Positions 51,936 through 59,788 of a stretch of 64,000 nt of DNA are shown one piece after another; position 1 is the first letter of the stretch; each line of letters begins with the position of its first letter. Source of the stretch: Alistipes montrealensis (GTDB lineage Bacteria > Bacteroidota > Bacteroidia > Bacteroidales > Rikenellaceae); NCBI RefSeq assembly GCF_018362775.1, contig NZ_JAGYXY010000002.1:597035-661034 (forward strand). The letters are read 5' to 3'. The translations under genes were made by a program, and so were the position numbers. The notes beneath the pieces are model-generated. The model saw only the letters and a list, made by a program, of their open reading frames with translations, was not told the origin of the DNA and made no database searches.

Positions 51936-52907
51936 TTAGTTTTTCCGCCCCATTAAACTCATTGCGTAGTCGCGCATGCGCCCCGTCCGTGCAGGCTCTA
52001 CCGAAAGGGTGTCGAGGATCGACAGCGCACGTTCGAAACGCACCTGGATCTGCTGTTCCGTGAGGCGCGGCACGTCGAGACGGTCGTAGATGGCCTTCAC
52101 CTTGGCGATCTTTTCGGTGTCGGAAAGCGTTGCGTCGCGGTAGGCCGTGCGCAGGACTTCGCGTGTAGCCTCGTCCGAGCGGCTCATCGCCGTGACCATC
52201 AGGTAGGTTTTCTTGCCTTCGAGGATGTCGCCCCCGATGGCTTTGCCCAGCCGTTCGTCGCCGTAACTGTCCAGCAGATCGTCCTGCAACTGGAACGCCA
52301 GGCCCAGTTCGATGGCGAAGCGCCGCAGGCGGCGGCAATCCTCCTCCGAGGCGCCGCCCAGCATGGCGCCGATCACGACCGATCCGGCCAGCAGTACCGA
52401 AGTTTTCAGTTCGATCATGTGCATGTACTCGACCACCGAAACCTTGGGCTTTTGTTCGAAATCCATGTCGTATTGCTGTCCTTCGCACACTTCGAGCGAC
52501 ATGGTGTTGAACGTCGAGAGCACCTGCGGCAGCAGTTTGGCCGGAACGGTGCTCAGCAGGCGGTAGGCGTAGATCAGCATGGCGTCGCCCGAAAGAATGG
52601 CTACGTTCTGGCCCCATTTGGCATAAACCGAGGGTTTTCCGCGGCGTACGGCGGCGTTGTCCATGATATCGTCGTGCAGCAGCGTGAAGTTGTGGAACAC
52701 CTCGACTGCCGCCGCTGCCGGCAGCGCCTGCTGTACGTCGTCGGAAAAAATTCCGTATGCCAGCGTCAACAGCATGGGGCGGAGGCGTTTGCCGCCCCCG
52801 GCCAGCGAGTAGCTGATCGGAGCGTACAGGAGTTCGGGCTCGGCCGGAAATTCGGCCTGGGCGAGATAATTTTCGATGGCGGAGAGCATCTGCTCGTTGG
52901 TCTGCAT
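51936..52907 (-). CDS. Polyprenyl synthetase (isoprenyl diphosphate synthase)
   Basis: 323 residues; the Asp-rich motifs are DDIMD (79-83) and DDLLD (about 209-213), with GGGKRLRPML near residue 37 binding IPP. Phe74 is five residues before the first motif, a position that limits chain length. It condenses IPP with allylic diphosphates to farnesyl/geranylgeranyl or longer products for quinones or carriers; the exact length cannot be told. Start at ATG 52907 rather than a frame running through the divergent promoter. Confidence 0.94.
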   Translation of the reverse strand: MQTNEQMLSAIENYLAQAEFPAEPELLYAPISYSLAGGGKRLRPMLLTLAYGIFSDDVQQALPAAAAVEVFHNFTLLHDDIMDNAAVRRGKPSVYAKWGQNVAILSGDAMLIYAYRLLSTVPAKLLPQVLSTFNTMSLEVCEGQQYDMDFEQKPKVSVVEYMHMIELKTSVLLAGSVVIGAMLGGASEEDCRRLRRFAIELGLAFQLQDDLLDSYGDERLGKAIGGDILEGKKTYLMVTAMSRSDEATREVLRTAYRDATLSDTEKIAKVKAIYDRLDVPRLTEQQIQVRFERALSILDTLSVEPARTGRMRDYAMSLMGRKN

Positions 52908-52954
52908 AGTCTTGAATAGAGTCTTGAATGGTGCTTTTGGGTCGGAAACTGTCC

Positions 52955-52962
52955 CAAAAATA
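52955..52962 (-). promoter_or_regulatory. Promoter -7 box for the polyprenyl synthase operon
   Basis: TATTTTTG on the minus strand matches TAnnTTTG, 48 bases before the start. It overlaps the region just before the divergent ROK promoter. Confidence 0.5.
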
Positions 52963-52971
52963 GGAAAAAAC

Positions 52972-53002
52972 TTTGGAGTAGCCGAATTTTCAATTAACTT
53001 TG
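52972..53002 (+). promoter_or_regulatory. Promoter of the ROK kinase
   Basis: TTTG (52972-52975), 19 bases, TAACTTTG (52995-53002): exact consensus, 36 bases before the ATG at 53038. Confidence 0.8.
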
Positions 53003-53037
53003 ACAGGATAAAACTAACTTTTAACCTGAAACACGAT

Positions 53038-54042
53038 ATGAAAAAACTCGCGATCGGCGTGGACATCGGCGGCATCAACACCGCTTTCGGCCTCGTAGAC
53101 GAAAACGGCGACCTTTATGCCGAATCGGTCATCTCGACCAAGAAGTATCCCTTTGTTGACGACTATCCGGCTTACGTCGAGGACCTTTGCGACTCGATGC
53201 GCGCACTGGCCCAGAGCCTTTCGTTCGAGTACGAGTTGACGGGTATCGGCATCGGAGCCCCCAACGCCAACTATCACAAGGGTACGATCGAGACCCCTGC
53301 GAACCTGTGGAAGTTCAGGGAGGGCGACCCCAATCCCGACGAAAAGCGCCGCGTATTCCCGCTGGCGGACGATATTTCGAAGTGTTTCGGCGGCGTGAAG
53401 ACGCTCATTACGAACGACGCCAATGCAGCGACGATCGGCGAGATGATCTACGGCAACGCCAAAGGCATGCGCGATTTCATCATGATCACCCTCGGTACGG
53501 GCCTCGGCTCGGGATTCGTTGCCAACGGCGAGATGATCTACGGCCACGACGGCTTTGCCGGCGAGTTCGGCCACGTGATCGTCGAGCGCAACGGCCGTGA
53601 GTGCGGCTGCGGCCGCAAAGGCTGTCTGGAGACCTATGTTTCGGCAACGGGTATCAAGCGCACGGCGTTCGAACTGATGGCGAAAATGAACGCTCCCAGC
53701 AAACTGCGGAGCATCGCTTTCGACGACTTCGACGCGTCGATGATTTCGGCCGCTGCCGAGCAGGGCGACCCCATTGCACTGGAGGCTTTCCGCTATACGG
53801 GCGAGATGCTGGGCCGCGCGCTGGCCGACGTGGTGACGGTGACTTCGCCCCAGGCGATTTTCCTCTTCGGCGGACTTTCGAAGGCCGGCAAGCTGATCTT
53901 CGAACCGACGCAGTGGTTCATGGAGGAGAACATGCTCTTCGTCTTCAAGAACAAGGTAAAACTGCTTCCCAGCGGTATTCAGGGCAAGAACGCTGCCATC
54001 CTCGGCGCGTCGGCGCTGATCTGGCAGGAAGCTGTCAAATAG
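53038..54042 (+). CDS. ROK family sugar kinase
   Basis: 334 residues. The phosphate-1 loop is GVDIGGINTAFGLV (7-20), the phosphate-2 region LGTGLGSGFV, and the ROK zinc site is GHVIVERNGRECGCGRKGC (about 177-195), with three Cys and a His. ROK kinases phosphorylate glucose, N-acetylglucosamine or ManNAc; Bacteroides RokA is a hexokinase of this kind and has been linked to sialic-acid use. DxGG is followed by INT rather than the common T, a small variation. Start at MKKLAIGVDIGG, not the frame running in from the divergent gene. Confidence 0.94.
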   Translation: MKKLAIGVDIGGINTAFGLVDENGDLYAESVISTKKYPFVDDYPAYVEDLCDSMRALAQSLSFEYELTGIGIGAPNANYHKGTIETPANLWKFREGDPNPDEKRRVFPLADDISKCFGGVKTLITNDANAATIGEMIYGNAKGMRDFIMITLGTGLGSGFVANGEMIYGHDGFAGEFGHVIVERNGRECGCGRKGCLETYVSATGIKRTAFELMAKMNAPSKLRSIAFDDFDASMISAAAEQGDPIALEAFRYTGEMLGRALADVVTVTSPQAIFLFGGLSKAGKLIFEPTQWFMEENMLFVFKNKVKLLPSGIQGKNAAILGASALIWQEAVK

Positions 54043-54062
54043 CCGTGTCAGGCGGATTTTAT

Positions 54063-54091
54063 AAAGGCGAAGTCGTGAAAACTTCGCCTTT
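54063..54091 (+). terminator. Terminator of the ROK kinase gene
   Basis: 11-base perfect inverted repeat AAAGGCGAAGT (54063-54073) / ACTTCGCCTTT (54081-54091) followed by TTTTG, 20 bases after the stop. Confidence 0.85.
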
Positions 54092-54121
54092 TTTGAGAAC
54101 CGATAACTTAAATTTACACCA

Positions 54122-55195
54122 ATGAAACGCTTTTTTCTTTTGGCCGCTGCGCTGCTGGCGGCCTGGGCTGCGGCCGCACAGGTCCGGTTTGTGGACGCTA
54201 CCGAGTTGAACCTCATCGGCAAGGCACAGCCTACGCCGCATCCTTACCACCGGATCGATACGGTTGTTTATAAAGGCTTTACCAAGGCCGAAAACCAGCA
54301 GGTGCGCTGCTCGGCGGGCCTCGCGCTGGTGTTCAAGACCAATTCCACGCGCATTGACCTGCTGCCGGACTACGCGCCGTTCGTTTACAACGGTGCGAGC
54401 ACGCCCCGGGTCGCTTCGGAGGGCTTCGACCTCTACATCCGCAAGGATGGCGAGTGGCTTTATGCCGCTTCGCGCGCCCCGAAAAAACGCGGCGAGGCCT
54501 ATACGATGATCAGCCACATGGATTCCTCGGAGAAAGAGTGCCTGCTTTACCTGCCCAATTACAACGAGCTGACCTCGCTTCAGGTCGGCGTGGACGAGGG
54601 GGCGACGATCGTTCCGATGGAGAATCCCTTCCGCCACAAGATCGTGATTTTCGGTTCGAGCTTCACCCACGGCGTGAGCACCAGCCGTGCGGGTATGAGC
54701 TATCCGATGCAGATCGGCCGTAACACGGGCCTCTACTTTTGCAGCATCGCCTGCAGCGGCAACTGCAAGTTGCAGCCCTATTTCGCCGACTACCTCGGCG
54801 ACGTGAAGGACGCCGATGCGATGGTTTTCGACGCCTTTTCGAACCCTGACGCCAAGATGATCGAGGAGCGGCTGATTCCCTTCATTGCACGTATCCGCGA
54901 GAAACTGCCTTCGACGCCGCTGATCTTCGTGCAGACGATCTACCGTGAGAGCGGCAATTTCGACCTCCGTTCGCGCAAGGGCGAGGAGGCCAAGCGTGAG
55001 ATGGCCCGCAAACAGATGGCCGAGGCGATGAAACGTTTCGACAACGTTTATTTTATCGACAAGGCGGACCTGACGGGAACCGACCACGTGACCTCGGCCG
55101 ACGGCACGCACCCTTCGGACCTGGGCTATTGGCGCTGGGCGCAGAACCTCCAGCCCGAACTGCTGAAGATCTTCAAGAAGTGCGGCATCCGCTGA
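54122..55195 (+). CDS. Secreted two-domain SGNH/GDSL hydrolase
   Basis: 357 residues. Signal peptide (about 1-20, ending AAAAQ). An N-terminal beta-rich domain (about 22-170) precedes the esterase domain: IFGSSFTHGVS (Ser block), MVFDAFSNPD (Asn block) and SADGTHPSDLGYW (Asp-His). This arrangement is seen in Bacteroidetes esterases of the SGNH_3 type, which often deacetylate glycans. Its nearness to the sialic-acid operon makes a sialate O-acetylesterase conceivable, but nothing in the motifs proves it. No clear promoter lies between it and the ROK terminator. Confidence 0.92.
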   Translation: MKRFFLLAAALLAAWAAAAQVRFVDATELNLIGKAQPTPHPYHRIDTVVYKGFTKAENQQVRCSAGLALVFKTNSTRIDLLPDYAPFVYNGASTPRVASEGFDLYIRKDGEWLYAASRAPKKRGEAYTMISHMDSSEKECLLYLPNYNELTSLQVGVDEGATIVPMENPFRHKIVIFGSSFTHGVSTSRAGMSYPMQIGRNTGLYFCSIACSGNCKLQPYFADYLGDVKDADAMVFDAFSNPDAKMIEERLIPFIARIREKLPSTPLIFVQTIYRESGNFDLRSRKGEEAKREMARKQMAEAMKRFDNVYFIDKADLTGTDHVTSADGTHPSDLGYWRWAQNLQPELLKIFKKCGIR

Positions 55196-55213
55196 TCGGG
55201 CGGGTTTTGCAGA

Positions 55214-55257
55214 AAAAAAAGGGAGACGGTCCACAACGGACCGCCTCCCTTTTTTTG
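55214..55257. terminator. Bidirectional terminator between SGNH hydrolase and sialic-acid operon
   Basis: A-run, GGGAG and CGGTCC pairing with GGACCG and CTCCC, then a T-run (AAAAAAGGGAG ... CTCCCTTTTTTT), one unpaired base on each side. It serves the converging hydrolase and BACON lipoprotein genes. Confidence 0.88.
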
Positions 55258-55273
55258 CGAGTCGTATGGGGAA

Positions 55274-57691
55274 TCACTTTTTCTGCGACACCTTGAAATT
55301 GTCGATCCAGAAACGACTGTAACCCCCGTTGCCGGAGACGCCCAGTTGCGTCTGTGCCGTGGCTCCCGTGACGACGACGGTGATGTGATGCCATTGCGCG
55401 CCGTTGGTCCATCCGGCATAGTTGCCGCAATAGTAGTTGTAACTCTTGCTGTCGGCGGCCGGACCGGTGTAGGTATCGCCGCTCACGCCGGTGTAATTGC
55501 CTGAGAGGGATGCGATCTGTCCGTCGCCGTGTACCGAGAAGATCGATTTGCCGGTCTCGGCGGCGTTCTTATACTCCAGTACGTCGTACTCGACTACGAT
55601 GTCGGTCGGTGTCGGACCGATGGCTGTCAGCGCCGGGGAGAGCATGTCGCCCACGGCGGTCGTCGTTCCGAAGCCCAGCACGCCGTTCTTGGCGTAAAGG
55701 TAGCCCCCGGCGGAGGTCCAACCGTATTTGGTGTACTTTTCAGCCCATGCCGTAACCTTTGTGCCGTTGGTTCCGATGGTCGTCGTGTTGGTCAGCGAGC
55801 CGCCCAGGATACCGCCCGTAGTACCGTCGCCTGCCGTCCATGCGAAGTCGTCTTCGAGGTAAACGACCTCGGGAATCTCGTTGGTCTGCGTGACGGTGAG
55901 CGTCGCCGTGGCCTGGTCGCCGGACGAAACGGTGATCGTTGCCGTGCGGGGGCGGTCGGAGAGGTTCTGCGACAGGGCGCGGAATGTGAGGCTGTAGGCC
56001 ATGCCTGTTCCGAGGCCTTCGCTCATCGGCGAGACGGTGAGCCAGTCGGCGTCGGTGCTTGCCGACCACGAGCCCGGGGACTGGATGATCAGCGATGCTT
56101 CGGCGCCTTCGAGGTTGTTGATGTCGGCGCGGCTGCTGCCGTGCACGCGGATTTGGGGGACGATGGTCGAAGGTACGTCGCGCGATCCGGCGACGGCGCC
56201 CTTCACGGCTTTGCCGATCAGGATGTTGTCGACCAGGATTCGGCCGCCGGCCGTTGCGTCGGCTGCGCCGAAGACGATGCTCGTCTGTGCCGTGGCGCCC
56301 TTGACGATGACCCAGTATTTCCGCCAGCGGAAGCTGTTGGTGAGGGGCAGTTCGACCGAGGTGTCGTCCGTGTCGCCGATCGTGCCGGGGCCGTCGACCG
56401 AGATTGTCAGCGGTTTGGTATCGGGCGTCATCGTCGCCGTGGCGTAGTTGGCTCCGAAGAACGAAACGAGCAGGTCGGCGGGTTCCGTGCCGATCGCGGT
56501 GAGTGCCGGGGTGACGAGCGCCGCGCGGCGGGACGAAATGCCGAGGCAGACATAACCCTCGTAACGGGCCTGCACGTCGGTGCGTGTACCGAGCGTGGAG
56601 TAGCCGATGCGGGTGAAATCGTCGAGCAGGTCCAATGTGAAGTAGTTGGCCTTGCCCGTAGCCGAAGTCGCTGCAGTCACGGTGGGCCATCCGCCGCCCG
56701 TGAGTGAGTCCCAGCGGCTGGAGGCGGTGATCCAGGCGAAATCGTCGGAGAAGTAGACCTCGTTGGTCTCGTCGGAGATGACCTCCATTTTCATCGTGTG
56801 GGGAATGTATTTGGCCGCGACGAATGCCCCCGTGTCGTCGGTGACGTAGGAGGTGAACGGCTCTCCGGCGAAGATGGTTTCGCTGAAAACCCGTTCGTCG
56901 GTGGTCACGACCTTGAGCGTGAGTCCGCCCGCTGCGGAGGTGAAGCGTCCCAGCGGGATGCGGACCGAACGGGCCTGGTCCAGCGCGAGGCCGTCGCCGT
57001 CGCAGACGACTTTCAGGTGGTCGGACTGTTCGGTGAGGGTCACGTTGCCGAGGTTGTCGGTCGTTCCGTCGGCCGCCATCCAGCCCGTCAGCGCGGAGCC
57101 TTCGGCGGGAGCGATTTCGATGGTTGCGACCGAGGTCTCTTCGAGCGGCTCGAAATTCAGTTCCAGCACCGAAGCGAAGTTACGGAAGCGCAGCGCCACG
57201 GGGTGCTGCTGCGTGGCGGAGGTCGAAGCCTCGCCTATGAGCAGCGGCAGGGTCGTGTTCGCGCCTGCGGCGACGTGTTGTTCGGCGGGAACCGAGAAAC
57301 GGATGACGGCGCGGTTGAGCAGTCCTCCGGCGTTGGTCTGGTCGTAGGGATAGTAGGCGAAGTAGGTGCGCCGCCCGGTGACCGACTCGTTCCAGCGGAT
57401 GGCTTCGGCGGCAGGTGTCAGCATGCTGAACGTCGTGGCGTCGGAGAGCGTATAGGGGATGTTTTCGATGTGGGGCGTGCCGTCGATCATTGCCGTGATG
57501 CCGATTTGGTCGCCGGCCTCCCAACGGATGGCTGTGCCCTCCTGGACGACGCGGCTTTCGGTCTCGACGGGGTCGATCGCCGCTGCGAACTGCACGTCGC
57601 CGATCACGGCGGGCTTCTGCTCCGTCGTTTCATCGTCCGAGCAGGCGCCGAGTGCGGCCAGACACAGGCTGAGTAAGAAAAAACGTTTCAT
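55274..57691 (-). CDS. Large surface lipoprotein: fimbrillin-like N-terminus, duplicated module around a BACON domain
   Basis: 805 residues, lipobox Cys17 (ALGAC). Residues about 30-300 resemble fimbrillin-family proteins (GDQIGITAMIDG; RRTYFAYYPYDQ). Two similar beta-rich modules follow, about 310-497 and 608-805, each with a DDFAW start, SPALTAIG or TPALTAIG in the middle, a GATAQT segment and a closing VDNI/IDNF strand; between them lies a BACON domain (about 515-606, with SWSASTDADWLTVSP and TATITVSSGDQATATLTVTQ). BACON domains often bind mucin or glycan. As last gene of the sialic-acid operon, 27 bases after sialidase, it may hold sialylated glycan at the surface. Confidence 0.85.
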   Translation of the reverse strand: MKRFFLLSLCLAALGACSDDETTEQKPAVIGDVQFAAAIDPVETESRVVQEGTAIRWEAGDQIGITAMIDGTPHIENIPYTLSDATTFSMLTPAAEAIRWNESVTGRRTYFAYYPYDQTNAGGLLNRAVIRFSVPAEQHVAAGANTTLPLLIGEASTSATQQHPVALRFRNFASVLELNFEPLEETSVATIEIAPAEGSALTGWMAADGTTDNLGNVTLTEQSDHLKVVCDGDGLALDQARSVRIPLGRFTSAAGGLTLKVVTTDERVFSETIFAGEPFTSYVTDDTGAFVAAKYIPHTMKMEVISDETNEVYFSDDFAWITASSRWDSLTGGGWPTVTAATSATGKANYFTLDLLDDFTRIGYSTLGTRTDVQARYEGYVCLGISSRRAALVTPALTAIGTEPADLLVSFFGANYATATMTPDTKPLTISVDGPGTIGDTDDTSVELPLTNSFRWRKYWVIVKGATAQTSIVFGAADATAGGRILVDNILIGKAVKGAVAGSRDVPSTIVPQIRVHGSSRADINNLEGAEASLIIQSPGSWSASTDADWLTVSPMSEGLGTGMAYSLTFRALSQNLSDRPRTATITVSSGDQATATLTVTQTNEIPEVVYLEDDFAWTAGDGTTGGILGGSLTNTTTIGTNGTKVTAWAEKYTKYGWTSAGGYLYAKNGVLGFGTTTAVGDMLSPALTAIGPTPTDIVVEYDVLEYKNAAETGKSIFSVHGDGQIASLSGNYTGVSGDTYTGPAADSKSYNYYCGNYAGWTNGAQWHHITVVVTGATAQTQLGVSGNGGYSRFWIDNFKVSQKK

Positions 57692-57718
57692 ATCGGTAAG
57701 TTTTAAGGTTTTCGGAAT

Positions 57719-58855
57719 TTAGTCGAACAGCCTTCCCGGGGAGACCGTCTCGAAGGAGATGCGGCGGTAGAGTTGTTCTTTGCCGCCGGGATCGCCGTTC
57801 TCGTAGAGGATGCCGACCGATCCGTCGGGCAGGCACACCAGGTCGGAGTAGGCCGCGCGGCCTTTGCTGACGGTGACGAAGCGGCTCCATGTGCGGCCGT
57901 TGTCGCGGCTCACGCCGATCGACATGTTTTCGCGTTTGAGCGAGCGCGGGTTGGAGAAGAGCAGCGTCCGCGAAGGCTTTCCGCCGTAGGGCGTGTAGTT
58001 GAGGATGCTGCCCTGGCAGCGCGGTTCGATGAGCTGGGTCTCTTCCCACGTGCGGTCCCACGTGACTCCGCCGTCGCGGCTCACGGCGCACAGGCGCAGC
58101 GAATCCGCGCGGTCGTAGTGGCGCATGTTGAGCATCAGATCGCCGTTGGAAAGTTCCACGACCGTGCTTTCGTTGCCGCCGGGCTGTGAAACGGCGCCGA
58201 TCTGCCACGTCGCGCCCCGATCGTCGGAGTAGAGCAGGTGGGAGTTCGAGGCGATCGTGCCTTCGGGAGTCACCCACTTGTGGTTGGCCGGAACGACGAG
58301 GCGGCCTTTGTGCGGGGCTTTGGCCTTCTGGATGGCATGGCAGGGACCGGTGGCGTACCAGGTCCATCCGGGGCGTTTCACCGTGGAGGTGATCTCCACG
58401 GGGTCGCTCCACGTCACGCCGTTGTCGTCGGAGTAGAGCGAAAAGACACGGCGGGTATTGCCGGCTTTGCCGGTTTCGATGTCGCGTTCGTGGTCGGGGC
58501 CCCGGTTCCAGCAGGCCACGAGGACGATGCGTCCGGTTTCGCGGACGACCACCGGGGCGGGGTTGCCGCAGGTGTTGCCAGCGTCGTCCCACAGGACGGC
58601 CATTTCGCCCCATGTGCGGCCGTTGTCCGCCGAGCGGCGCACGACCAGGTCGATGTCGCCCCGGTCGGCCGTGCCGTCGCGCCGGGCCTCGGCGAAGGCC
58701 AGCAGCGTGCCGTCGGCGGCGCGGATGAGCGCCGGGATGCGGAAACAGGCGTAACCGTTGTCGCCGTTCCGGTAGACGACGGTCGCGTCGGGGTTTTGGG
58801 CCCGGCAGCCGAGGGCCGCCAGGGCGGTACAGACGATCAGTAGGAGCGTGCGCAT
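57719..58855 (-). CDS. nanH: Exo-alpha-sialidase (GH33)
   Basis: 378 residues, exported (signal about 1-20). The FRIP motif with its triad Arg is at 38-41 (CFRIP); GDIDLVVRRSADNGRTW starts the propeller. Five Asp boxes (S-x-D-x-G-x-T-W) are visible: SADNGRTW, SDDNGVTW, SDDRGATW, SRDGGVTW and SRDNGRTW. The length suits a single catalytic domain without carbohydrate-binding module. It releases terminal sialic acid from mucin or other host glycans for uptake. It lies 9 bases after the lyase gene. Confidence 0.96.
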   Translation of the reverse strand: MRTLLLIVCTALAALGCRAQNPDATVVYRNGDNGYACFRIPALIRAADGTLLAFAEARRDGTADRGDIDLVVRRSADNGRTWGEMAVLWDDAGNTCGNPAPVVVRETGRIVLVACWNRGPDHERDIETGKAGNTRRVFSLYSDDNGVTWSDPVEITSTVKRPGWTWYATGPCHAIQKAKAPHKGRLVVPANHKWVTPEGTIASNSHLLYSDDRGATWQIGAVSQPGGNESTVVELSNGDLMLNMRHYDRADSLRLCAVSRDGGVTWDRTWEETQLIEPRCQGSILNYTPYGGKPSRTLLFSNPRSLKRENMSIGVSRDNGRTWSRFVTVSKGRAAYSDLVCLPDGSVGILYENGDPGGKEQLYRRISFETVSPGRLFD

Positions 58856-58864
58856 GGTTTCGGG

Positions 58865-59779
58865 TTATTTGGTGCGGTTGAAAAAGTCGATGGCTTCGAG
58901 TTCGGATTTCAGCTCTGCATATTCGGCTTCGGTGAAGGGAGCCAGCGGCAGACGGCATGAACCGCAGTCCACGCCCACGAGGCGCATGATGGCTTTGCCG
59001 CCGCGGACGCCGCCGCCGTGGCGGATGATCACTTCGACGATCTTCACCGAGTATTGCTGCAACCGGGCCGCCGCGGCGATGTCGCCGGCGCGGAAGGCGT
59101 CGAGCAGGCGGTTGTAGACCTTCGCGGCGTAGTTGTAGGTGCTGCCCACGGCGGCCGTGGCGCCGAGCGAAAGCCCGCACAGTAGGATTTCGTCGTAGCC
59201 GTGGAGCACTTCGTAGCGGCCTTCGTCGAGCATCAGGCATTGGGACATTTCCATCAGGTTGTTATGCGTGAATTTCACGCCGGCGAGCGTCGGCATCGCC
59301 TTGCCGCCTAGGGCGAGGAACTCCGGGACGGAGACCGAGACGCCCGACATCGAGGGCATGTTGTAGTAGTAGAAGGGCAGCGAGTTGCTGTTGGCGATGG
59401 GGGTGAACCACGCCACGAGTTCTGCGGCGGTCTGCGGCTTGAAGAAGTAGGGAGCCATGGCGCCGATAGCGTCGGCGCCCGACCGCTCGGCGTGCTGTGC
59501 CAGGGCGATTGCGTCGGCGGCGCAGTTGGAACCCACGTGCACGATCACCTTCAGGCGTCCCGCGGCGGCTGCGACCCACGCTTCGGCGACGGCCCGGCGT
59601 TCGTCGGTGGTCAGCGATGCCGATTCGCCCGTCGTGCCGCAGATGAAGACCCCTTTCACGCCGCTTGCGACCAGCAGGTCGGCGTAGGGTTTGACGGTGG
59701 GGAGGTTGAGTGCGCCGTCGGCTGTCATCGGGGTAAAGGGAGCGGCGATCAGGCCCTCCAGTTTTTGCTTGTTAACCAT
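58865..59779 (-). CDS. nanA: N-acetylneuraminate lyase
   Basis: 304 residues, DapA/NanA TIM-barrel family. ICGTTGE (47-52) is the pyruvate-carboxylate motif, Tyr139 in YYYNMPS the catalytic tyrosine and Lys169 in GVKFTH the Schiff-base lysine. It splits N-acetylneuraminate into pyruvate and ManNAc in the cytoplasm. The choice of NanA over dihydrodipicolinate synthase rests on YYYNMP spacing and, above all, on the sialidase and NanM neighbours. It is 9 bases downstream of the transporter fusion. Confidence 0.95.
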   Translation of the reverse strand: MVNKQKLEGLIAAPFTPMTADGALNLPTVKPYADLLVASGVKGVFICGTTGESASLTTDERRAVAEAWVAAAAGRLKVIVHVGSNCAADAIALAQHAERSGADAIGAMAPYFFKPQTAAELVAWFTPIANSNSLPFYYYNMPSMSGVSVSVPEFLALGGKAMPTLAGVKFTHNNLMEMSQCLMLDEGRYEVLHGYDEILLCGLSLGATAAVGSTYNYAAKVYNRLLDAFRAGDIAAAARLQQYSVKIVEVIIRHGGGVRGGKAIMRLVGVDCGSCRLPLAPFTEAEYAELKSELEAIDFFNRTK

Positions 59780-59788
59780 TGTTGCGAG

